6,382 nucleotides of DNA from a bacterium (lineage in GTDB: Bacteria; Zixibacteria; MSB-5A5; GN15; FEB-12), in assembly GCA_030612965.1 (NCBI GenBank), contig JAUWMW010000147.1, positions 1-6,382 on the forward strand, read 5' to 3'. Positions 1-5,035 of this stretch are shown here, piece by piece. The notes under the pieces are model-generated. The model saw nothing but the letters and a program-made list of their open reading frames with translations, searched no databases and was not told the DNA's origin. The translations under genes and the position numbers were made by a program. Within the stretch, counting starts at the first letter, position 1; each line of letters opens with the position of its first letter.

Positions 1-565
1 CCTTGGCCTTGCCGTTCTTCTTGATGTACGCAATCCTGGTCAGGAAGATGCCGGGGTCGCCGGTCAGTTGGGTGACGATTTCATTGGCAATCTCGTGACC
101 GAGGTTGCGCCAGTCATCCTTCTTGCGGTCGACAGTACCACGGGCGAACTGTCGTTTGATATTGGCATCCCACAACTTCCACCGCACGCGCATCATGCGC
201 CCTGGAAATTCTGCTTCGAGTCTCACCACATAGTCGGCCCCCAGACGCTGCCAGCCGAACAGATTCAACTCCACGATTTCGTAGAGCTTAATGTAGAAAC
301 TATCTACTATGATTAGCTCGAAATCAGCGTAGAAATCCAGATCGCGCTGCACAATGCGTGTGACGTATTCCATCAGCGTTGAATCGCCGGCGGTGATGTA
401 TTCATTTCCGACGTACACCATCTGATCGACACCGATCGGCACCGGTTGTACGTCGCCGGTACTCATCGTGTCGAACAGGATTTCTCTTACACCAATCTCC
501 TGGGCGGTCGCACACAATGGCGTGCACAGGAGCGCTACAATCACTGCCGGGAGAATCCATCTCAT
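1..565 (-). CDS. tolB: TolB, N-terminal part (C-terminus beyond the left edge)
   Basis: Translating the minus strand from the ATG at 565-563 gives 188 open codons to the window edge. TolB is the periplasmic protein of the Tol-Pal system; it binds Pal and TolA and helps couple inner-membrane energy to outer-membrane constriction at division. Residues 1-21 are a signal peptide (basic Arg2, hydrophobic core, ATA|QE cleavage). Residues 22-188 match the TolB N-terminal domain: GWQRLGADYVV (105-114), a hydrophilic strand pair with LWDANIKRQ, then the hallmark run NEIVTQLTGDPGIFLTRIAY (161-180) that precedes the beta-propeller in this family. The propeller itself (about 250 residues) would lie outside the window. 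The ATG follows the tolA stop by one base, with only a weak AGG at about -9, so translational coupling to tolA is likely. I am confident in the family because both motif and gene order agree. Confidence 0.9.
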   Translation of the reverse strand, partial: MRWILPAVIVALLCTPLCATAQEIGVREILFDTMSTGDVQPVPIGVDQMVYVGNEYITAGDSTLMEYVTRIVQRDLDFYADFELIIVDSFYIKLYEIVELNLFGWQRLGADYVVRLEAEFPGRMMRVRWKLWDANIKRQFARGTVDRKKDDWRNLGHEIANEIVTQLTGDPGIFLTRIAYIKKNGKAK

Positions 566-566
566 G

Positions 567-1304
567 CTACATACCTGGCCTGTATTTGAAGGGAAGGGTG
601 ATGCCGATTATCTCGTCGGCAAACTGTCGGGGCAACGGAGGAAAGGGAGCAGCGCGTTCTACTGCTGCATAGCAGGCATCGTCAAATCGCGGTATACCCG
701 AGGAATTCTCGATGCGAATAACGATTACCTTGCCGGACTTGATAACCTCGAAATATACCGCGCAAATGATTACACCGTCCGCCGCCACCGGGTTGCGCCA
801 GTTGCGCCGAATCTTGTTAAAAGCTTGAGTGAACCAGTAAGGGTAGTTGAAACTGGCGTTGTCGATGGTGGCGCCGGCAAAGGGGGAGCTTCCCGCAGTG
901 GCGGGGGAATGGATCTCGCCGGGGCCGTTGTCGGCAGCATCCTCGGCAGTGACCGGCTGTTGAATCGGCTGCTCGACGACCGATTGTACTGGCGGAGGTT
1001 CCGGTTCAGGCTCTTCGATTTCAACTTCTTCTTCCATCACCGCTTCGTCACTGGTCTCTGGTTCACCGATCGGTATGTCCGGTGGCTCTTCCTCGACCGC
1101 GGGGGGAATGGTAACCTCCACCTGCTCGGGCGGGAGTGCTACCGGCTCAGATTCCATTGCAGTTGGTGGGAATCCCGATATCAGCTCTACCTGGATCACG
1201 TCATCGTAGTCGGGCTGGCTATTGATCTTGAACGGGGATGCCAGCAAAGTCAGCGCTACCACCCCAACGTGCAAAGCAAGTGAGAAAATGAGATCCCGCT
1301 TCAT
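567..1304 (-). CDS. tolA: TolA-like periplasm-spanning protein (TonB/TolA C-terminal domain)
   Basis: This 245-residue protein is the inner-membrane-anchored arm that transmits TolQ-TolR motor energy to TolB/Pal. Residues 5-24 form the only membrane segment and contain Ser8 and His12 in an S-x3-H arrangement, the spacing known from the TonB/TolA transmembrane helix that contacts ExbB/TolQ. Residues 45-140 are an acidic, Pro/Glu-rich linker. Residues 153-243 are the C-terminal domain, with YPYWFTQAFNKIRRNW, a beta strand around ICAVYFEV, and ALPFPPLP-like AAPFPPLP (218-225). Cys181 and Cys211 sit where E. coli TolA domain III has its disulfide pair, which favours TolA over TonB, as does the tolQ-R-A-B order. 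The linker is much shorter than the Ala/Lys-rich helical domain of E. coli TolA and looks TonB-like. The start lies 7 nt after the tolR stop; an AGGGG is present but about 12 nt away. Confidence 0.87.
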   Translation of the reverse strand: MKRDLIFSLALHVGVVALTLLASPFKINSQPDYDDVIQVELISGFPPTAMESEPVALPPEQVEVTIPPAVEEEPPDIPIGEPETSDEAVMEEEVEIEEPEPEPPPVQSVVEQPIQQPVTAEDAADNGPGEIHSPATAGSSPFAGATIDNASFNYPYWFTQAFNKIRRNWRNPVAADGVIICAVYFEVIKSGKVIVIRIENSSGIPRFDDACYAAVERAAPFPPLPRQFADEIIGITLPFKYRPGM

Positions 1305-1311
1305 GCTGCTA

Positions 1312-1740
1312 CTAATCCCCTGATCGCGACGGTACAGCCTCTTTGTGGCCGGTCACAAGGCCAACCGACGGTATGCCCATTTCCTTGAGCCGCCCAATGA
1401 CGGCAATGGCTGTCCCATACGGGACGGCTGAATCGCCGCGAATGAATACCGAGGATACACCCTTGGCTTTGATCTCTCGATCAACGGCCTCTTCGAGTTG
1501 GTCCAGGCGTGCCCAGCGATCGTTGACGTAGATGCCGCCGAGACTGTCGATCGATATGACGATCCCATGCGTCTCCTCATCCAATACCGGTGCGCGCGTT
1601 TTGGGCAGATTGATATCAATGCCGGACTGCAAAAGCGGGGCGGATATCATGAATACTATCAGTAGCACCAGCACGACATCAACAAGATTGGCAATGTTGA
1701 TTTCGGCCACCGCTCGATATGTTCGTTTACGCCGACGCAC
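1312..1740 (-). CDS. tolR: TolR / ExbD-family motor protein
   Basis: This 142-residue protein is of normal length for TolR/ExbD, the inner-membrane subunit that works with TolQ to convert proton motive force into motion of TolA. A short basic cytoplasmic N-terminus (RRRKR) is followed by one membrane helix (about 17-37) containing the conserved proton-handling Asp21 in NLVDVVLVLLIVFM. The periplasmic part (about 40-132) has the usual end, YGTAIAVIGRLKEMG followed by VGLVTG. The start is a GTG at 1740-1738 that shares its G with the tolQ TAG stop. An AGGAG eight nt upstream, inside tolQ, supports this start and implies coupled translation. One oddity is that the segment before the Asp reads NIANLVD where most relatives have N-V/I-TP-L-V/L-D, so the usual proline is absent. 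Confidence 0.93.
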   Translation of the reverse strand: MRRRKRTYRAVAEINIANLVDVVLVLLIVFMISAPLLQSGIDINLPKTRAPVLDEETHGIVISIDSLGGIYVNDRWARLDQLEEAVDREIKAKGVSSVFIRGDSAVPYGTAIAVIGRLKEMGIPSVGLVTGHKEAVPSRSGD

Positions 1741-2456
1741 TATGGTGTCTCCTTGCGGGCGCGCACCAGGAAGGCGAGGATGAAGTTGTCGGCATTATTA
1801 TTGAAGGACTTGATGCGATTGTTCGCCCAGTTAAAGGCGATAACAGCCGGGATAGCAGTGCCCAATCCGACAATTGTAGCCAGCAGTGCTTCAGCGATAC
1901 CGGGTGCGACAATAGCCAATGAACCCGAACCTTGCTCACCGATGGCCCAAAATGAATCCATGATGCCCACGACCGTACCGAGGAGTCCCATGAACGGAGC
2001 CGCGCTGGCCGTCGTGGCCAGAAAAATGACGCGACTCTCCAGTTTGCCGATCTCCTCGGTCGCTGTCTTCTCCATGGTCATCTCGATCAGTTCATACTCC
2101 TCATCACGCAGCGGCTGCTGCGACGGTTGTAATTGGCCGCCTTCGTTTCTGGCCTGACGCAGCTCGTCCAACTCTTTGTAGCCAGCCATATAGATGTTTG
2201 AAAGCGGGGACAGACTGTGCGACTTGGCTTGGCCGATAGAGTCGGCCAACCTCCGCGAACGCTCAAAAGACTGAAGGAAACTATCGCCCGCCCTTTGTAC
2301 GGCTCGGAACAGACGCCATTTGTTGAAAATGATCAGCCACGATACCAGCGACATGAAGGTGAGACTAATCAGCACAATAATGCCGAAAGCCGATGTTTCG
2401 CCAATGATTTGCCATACCGGTCCGGAAAAAATACTGGGGAGAATGAACAACTTCAT
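1740..2456 (-). CDS. tolQ: TolQ / ExbB-family motor protein
   Basis: This 238-residue inner-membrane protein is the stator-like subunit of the Tol motor and is of typical length. Three membrane segments are visible: about 20-44, 141-168 and 184-209. The family blocks are LESRVIFLATTASAAPFMGL followed by GTVVGIM (139-165), and APGIAEALLATIVGLGTAIP (184-203). Thr161 in the GTV block and Thr194 in the ALLAT block correspond to the pore-lining threonines of E. coli TolQ. It is first in the operon and overlaps tolR by one base. The ATG at 2456-2454 has no recognisable Shine-Dalgarno sequence. An in-frame TGA eight codons upstream excludes a much longer protein, and the next Met (35) lies inside the first membrane helix, so the chosen start is the only sensible one. 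TolQ is preferred to ExbB because tolA and tolB follow. Confidence 0.92.
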   Translation of the reverse strand: MKLFILPSIFSGPVWQIIGETSAFGIIVLISLTFMSLVSWLIIFNKWRLFRAVQRAGDSFLQSFERSRRLADSIGQAKSHSLSPLSNIYMAGYKELDELRQARNEGGQLQPSQQPLRDEEYELIEMTMEKTATEEIGKLESRVIFLATTASAAPFMGLLGTVVGIMDSFWAIGEQGSGSLAIVAPGIAEALLATIVGLGTAIPAVIAFNWANNRIKSFNNNADNFILAFLVRARKETP

Positions 2457-2537
2457 ATCAATTCTACGCTTTAGCTGTCAAAAAGTTTTTGCTCAATCGG
2501 CGCTGCCTCACCAGATCGCATTTCACCTCGAAAAGTC

Positions 2538-2591
2538 GGCCCGGTGCGGCTTTTCCCGACACGGCGGACAATAAAAACAGGCCGCCGGGCC
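2538..2591. repeat. Bulged long-range inverted repeat in the tolQ upstream region
   Basis: The arm GGCCCGGTGCGGC (2538-2550) pairs with GCCGCCGGGCC (2581-2591) over 11 bp with a two-base bulge (TG). The enclosed loop is 30 nt and A/T-rich at its ends. No T-tract follows either arm closely, so it does not look like an intrinsic terminator. It would fall in the tolQ leader if transcription starts upstream of 2591. Its function is unknown, and GC-rich pairing of this size could arise by chance. Confidence 0.4.
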
Positions 2592-2622
2592 ATCACAAGA
2601 TTAAAATGGCGCATCATAAAAC

Positions 2623-2651
2623 TTGACCGCTCCCGGCTTGAGTTCTTTTAT
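2623..2651 (+). promoter_or_regulatory. Candidate sigma-70-type promoter for the lipoprotein gene
   Basis: TTGACC (2623-2628) and TTTTAT (2646-2651) are separated by 17 nt, matching the consensus at 5 of 6 and 4 of 6 positions. Transcription would begin near 2658, so the palindrome at 2673-2706 would lie within the first 50 nt of the transcript. This is a consensus match only. The promoter preferences of this organism are unknown, and a match this good can occur by chance. Confidence 0.27.
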
Positions 2652-2672
2652 CCCTTTCCGTAGGGTGAATAT

Positions 2673-2706
2673 CGATCACGCGGTCGATGGATCGACGGTG
2701 TGATCG
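2673..2706 (+). repeat. 34-bp imperfect palindrome upstream of the lipoprotein gene
   Basis: The outer arms CGATCAC (2673-2679) and GTGATCG (2700-2706) and the inner arms GTCGAT (2683-2688) and ATCGAC (2691-2696) share one centre at 2689.5. Between them, one C-G pair and one G-T wobble also form, leaving a single mismatch. As DNA it could be a dimeric-regulator operator; as RNA it is a long hairpin with a two-base tip in the 5' leader, 49 nt before the ATG. No T-run follows, so it is not an ordinary terminator. Confidence 0.6.
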
Positions 2707-2714
2707 GCAAGAGA

Positions 2715-2729
2715 GTCGGGGTATCCGAC
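2715..2729 (+). repeat. Small hairpin in the lipoprotein leader
   Basis: GTCGG (2715-2719) and CCGAC (2725-2729) form a 5-bp stem around a 5-nt loop, 8 nt after the larger palindrome and 14 nt before the AAGGAG ribosome binding site (2744-2749). It could extend a structured leader, but a stem this short is weak evidence on its own. Confidence 0.3.
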
Positions 2730-2755
2730 ATGACGAGACATTGAAGGAGTTGTGA

Positions 2756-2962
2756 ATGAGAAAGCTGTTAGCTGTGGTGTTGGCCCTGTTGGTGTGCTTC
2801 TGTTTCATCTATGGGTGTGGCAAGAAGGACGTTCAACAAGAGACTGACAAAGTGCCGATTGAGGTCAAGCAGGCTGAGATGGCGGATTCCACCGCCATGG
2901 ACTCGGCGATATGGGATTCGACCGCCGTGGACACGATGGCGGCGGACCAGGACAGTAAGTAG
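2756..2962 (+). CDS. Small acidic lipoprotein, function unknown
   Basis: The precursor has 68 residues and matches no family I recognise. A strong AAGGAG (2744-2749) six nt before the ATG fixes the start. Residues 2-20 are a type II signal peptide (Arg-Lys, hydrophobic core) ending in the lipobox IYGC, so Cys21 should be lipidated and the mature part tethered to a membrane facing the periplasm. The mature chain is only 48 residues: a polar stretch (22-40), then a low-complexity Asp/Ser/Thr/Ala segment with DSTAMDS and DSTAVDT, encoded by a 30-bp tandem repeat. It has no likely globular domain. It is the only plus-strand gene here, divergent from tolQ and convergent with the KOW-protein gene, with its own terminator at 2996-3023. 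A role in the envelope is inferred from lipidation alone; a relation to Tol-Pal is not shown by shared transcription. Confidence 0.8.
   Translation: MRKLLAVVLALLVCFCFIYGCGKKDVQQETDKVPIEVKQAEMADSTAMDSAIWDSTAVDTMAADQDSK
2885..2934 (+). repeat. Degenerate 30-bp tandem repeat inside the lipoprotein gene
   Basis: Two 20-bp blocks, 2885-2904 and 2915-2934, start 30 bp apart and share GATTC-ACCGCC-TGGAC with three differences. They encode DSTAMDS and DSTAVDT in the same frame. The ten-codon period suggests the acidic tail grew by internal duplication. Confidence 0.6.
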
Positions 2963-2995
2963 GGTTTCGGCAATACAGAAGCCTACCAGTAAATG

Positions 2996-3023
2996 AAAAC
3001 CTCCCGGATATCCGGGAGGTTTT
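2996..3023. terminator. Bidirectional intrinsic terminator
   Basis: A perfect palindrome has the GC-rich arms CCTCCCGGAT (3000-3009) and ATCCGGGAGG (3010-3019), flanked by AAAA on the left and TTTTT on the right. Read rightward it ends in a T-run and lies 33 nt after the lipoprotein stop. Read leftward it ends in TTTT and lies 27 nt after the stop of the KOW-protein gene. It therefore serves both convergent units. In the RNA the hairpin tip would open to a few bases. Confidence 0.93.
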
Positions 3024-3050
3024 TGTATTGAGTCCTGGAGTGGATAGCTC

Positions 3051-4178
3051 TCAGCTTTCAATCATCTCTACATTTGCTCGTGGAATAACGGCGCGCTCAC
3101 CGTTTTCAAACTCAACTTCGAGGACACGGGCCTTGGATTCCGACTCCAGTTTCTGAAGCGGCGACGGCAGGTCTGTCACTTTTCCCAGTCGTCCGAAGTA
3201 GGGGTGACGAATAACCCGTACCGGCGAGTCGACGGCCAAACCCTGAATCTCACCCGAGGCGCCGGTATCGATCTCAGACGCTGAGGTTTCTGCGGGTATC
3301 ACCACCTCGGGGCGGATCACGCCGGCGCGAATCTGGGTGGCGCCGTTTATGCAAGCCATCTCTCCCTCGTGTGCCTTAAACAGGTCAAAGGTCTTGCGGG
3401 CCATGGCGATTTCGCCGAAACCTTCACTGATAACCAGAGTAGTGCCGATGTCTTCCGAACCGGTAATAGCGACACCGATATCATAACCGAGGAAATCGCG
3501 GAGATCCTTGTCGTCCAGCCCACCCACGACGATTCCCTTGACACCAAGTTTGATCGCTTTGTTCATTGCATCGGCTGTTACTATTGAGCCACCGACAATA
3601 ACATGGCCAGCCATATCTTCGTTGATGAATTCGTCGGTGAGGATAGTGCTGTTGTCAGGTGTGGCCACCTTGATCTCGCCATAAGTCTCGCCGCCAATGC
3701 CGAAAATCCCCTGCATGAAGGAACCCTGACAAGATACCTCAACCCCTTCGTCCGGGAAAATCTCGGTTACTTCGCCTCGTAGGTACGCTTTGACCTCAAC
3801 TGGAATCGGGTGGCCGCGCTGGAGCACCTGGCCGGTGACCTTTGACACGGATTCGAGCGTACCGTCGATTGTCGCAACGGCTGAACTTGAAAACCACTTT
3901 ATGAACGATTTCTTGAGGGCGATGCTTTCCCCTTTGGCTATCGGGTCGCCGATCTTCTTTTGCATCACGAGTTCGATATCTTCAGGCGGGATACCGAGTT
4001 TGTTGGCGACGTTGAGCGGCACTACGTTGCCGGGCAGATGGGTGCGAGCAACAACATCGTCGGGGTTAACCTTGTCGCCGACCTTGACCAGCACTTCACC
4101 CTTGAGAGGCAGAATGCGACTCTTCTTGATCAGATGCTTTTCGGTGACTTTCAATCCCGGAGTATAGGCGTGGGCCAT
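3051..4178 (-). CDS. Conserved protein with barrel-sandwich-like N-terminus and KOW-like C-terminus
   Basis: The protein has 375 residues, no signal peptide and no membrane segment, so it should be cytoplasmic. Three parts can be seen. Residues about 20-140 have repeated short strands with Gly turns (PLKGEVLVKVGDKVNPDDVV, then GDPIAKGESIA and ESVSKVTGQVLQRGHPI), resembling lipoyl/barrel-sandwich folds such as the RnfC N-terminus, but with no obvious lipoylation lysine motif. Residues about 150-300 look alpha/beta (GHVIVGGSIV, KGIVVGGLDDKDLRDFLG, ISEGFGEIAMA, INGATQIRAGVIRPEV). Residues 316-375 form a KOW/SH3-like barrel (PVRVIRHPYFGRLGKVTDLP, then RVLEVEFENGERAVIPRANV). AAAGG seven nt before the ATG supports the start. 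It is last in the operon with the MutL-type ATPase, 34 nt after the anchored protein. I recall such proteins next to MutL homologues in other phyla; the biochemical role is unknown, and scaffold or partner of the ATPase is an inference. Confidence 0.85.
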   Translation of the reverse strand: MAHAYTPGLKVTEKHLIKKSRILPLKGEVLVKVGDKVNPDDVVARTHLPGNVVPLNVANKLGIPPEDIELVMQKKIGDPIAKGESIALKKSFIKWFSSSAVATIDGTLESVSKVTGQVLQRGHPIPVEVKAYLRGEVTEIFPDEGVEVSCQGSFMQGIFGIGGETYGEIKVATPDNSTILTDEFINEDMAGHVIVGGSIVTADAMNKAIKLGVKGIVVGGLDDKDLRDFLGYDIGVAITGSEDIGTTLVISEGFGEIAMARKTFDLFKAHEGEMACINGATQIRAGVIRPEVVIPAETSASEIDTGASGEIQGLAVDSPVRVIRHPYFGRLGKVTDLPSPLQKLESESKARVLEVEFENGERAVIPRANVEMIES

Positions 4179-4212
4179 ACAAGTACCTTTCTATCTACAA
4201 TAACGGATATTT

Positions 4213-4983
4213 CTATCCCTTCTTGCCTCTCTTTTTCCTGGCGGCGATGATTATTATCACTATAAGAATGCTGATCGGAACGATGTAAAGTACTATCGGC
4301 AGGGAGTCTCCATTCTCCGACTCTTCGATAATCTCCTCAGAGTCGATATCCGCGACTCGCACCTCTTGCTGACCGGCTGCGGCCTCGATATCTTCAGTCG
4401 AAAACGATTGCACGATGTCCTTGAAAATGTCCTTACTCTGATCGAACAGACTATCCGGGGAATAGAAGTAGAACGTGGCCAGTCCCCGCTCGTAGAATTT
4501 GATCATGTTCATCAGTTTCTTGGTTGCTTGTCCCTGCTGGACGATATCGCTCACAACGGTAACGAGTTTGTTGTCGGCATCGTAGCTGGGGGCGTTCGAT
4601 TTCAGGTCGGAGAGAAAATCAGCCACCGGGTAGTACTTGATATCCCGACCGAACGTCTTGCGCATCTGATTCAGCACGCTGTCGACCTGAGTCCGGGTGA
4701 GCTCACCAACGGTGTCGACAGTGAGAATCATGTAGTTGCCGGTGAAAAACGGGATTGATCTGCTGGGTGCGAACGCCGCATCATAATCCAGCACATCGCT
4801 CCCCGCCTGGTTGGAGATCAGAAAAGCGTCGACCGTCTGGTAGTCAACCTGTTCCCAGTCATCCGGCAGCGTGACATAGAAGCCGCCGGTCCAGCTAACA
4901 TAATTCTCAGCCAAAACTACCGACGAACTGATCATCATCAGCAAAAGGGCGGTGGTCACGATCCTAACAACGCTCAACGTCAT
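4213..4983 (-). CDS. Secreted protein with C-terminal membrane anchor, function unknown
   Basis: I chose the ATG at 4983-4981 (256 residues) because GAGGA lies five nt upstream and it gives a compact signal peptide (1-25, cleavage VLA|EN). An upstream in-frame ATG at 5016 would add 11 residues, but its AAGGGA touches the start codon. Residues 26-196 form an extracytoplasmic domain beginning WTGGFYVTLPDDWEQV and ending FYFYSPDSLFDQ followed by a helix, IFKDIVQSFS. The pattern resembles PsbP/DUF1795-type single-domain folds, a weak similarity by eye. Residues 197-228 are an acidic linker (IDSEEIIEESENGD). Residues 229-247 are a membrane helix rich in Ile, followed by RKKRGKKG in the cytoplasm, the layout of a type I membrane protein. 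It lies between the MutL-type ATPase (52 nt) and the KOW protein (34 nt), so the three are probably co-transcribed. I do not recognise the family. Confidence 0.82.
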   Translation of the reverse strand: MTLSVVRIVTTALLLMMISSSVVLAENYVSWTGGFYVTLPDDWEQVDYQTVDAFLISNQAGSDVLDYDAAFAPSRSIPFFTGNYMILTVDTVGELTRTQVDSVLNQMRKTFGRDIKYYPVADFLSDLKSNAPSYDADNKLVTVVSDIVQQGQATKKLMNMIKFYERGLATFYFYSPDSLFDQSKDIFKDIVQSFSTEDIEAAAGQQEVRVADIDSEEIIEESENGDSLPIVLYIVPISILIVIIIIAARKKRGKKG

Positions 4984-5035
4984 TGCAGTCCTCAGACATC
5001 TGTTCACTTCTGTCATTCCCTTGTGCTCGTCGATG

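Larger units (their letters stand above)
2457..2755. other. Divergent intergenic region between tolQ and the lipoprotein gene
   Basis: This 299-bp non-coding stretch must hold the start signals for both the leftward tol operon and the rightward lipoprotein gene. I see no convincing ORF in it. It contains a bulged long-range inverted repeat (2538-2591), a 34-bp imperfect palindrome (2673-2706) and a small hairpin (2715-2729). Promoter matches are weak. Rightward there is TTGACC-17 nt-TTTTAT at 2623-2651. Leftward, TTGACA at 2481-2476 has no fitting -10, TAGAAT at 2466-2461 lies too close to the tolQ ATG for a normal leader, and TATGAT at 2618-2613 lacks a -35. Confidence 0.6.

Noticed and set aside
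68..316. Plus-strand ORF of 82 codons near the left edge
   Set aside because: It is antisense to the tolB N-terminal domain, whose motifs are clear on the minus strand.
468..1283. Long plus-strand ORF of 271 codons opposite tolA
   Set aside because: It lies antisense to a clear TolA gene and spans the tolA-tolB junction. Its product is rich in Arg, Trp and Phe with no domain, as expected of a reversed Pro/Glu-rich sequence.
1312..2456. ExbB-ExbD-TonB iron-transport system
   Set aside because: The following gene has the TolA-type cysteine pair, and the next encodes a clear TolB N-terminal domain, so the set is Tol rather than Ton.
2457..2755. CRISPR array, tRNA or known riboswitch in the intergenic region
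   Set aside because: There are no repeated spacer-like units, no cloverleaf and no riboswitch core that I can recognise; only the inverted repeats are present.
2614..2808. Minus-strand ORF of 64 codons across the intergenic region
   Set aside because: It overlaps the lipoprotein signal-peptide region in antisense, has no ribosome binding site and gives a low-complexity Arg/Ser product.
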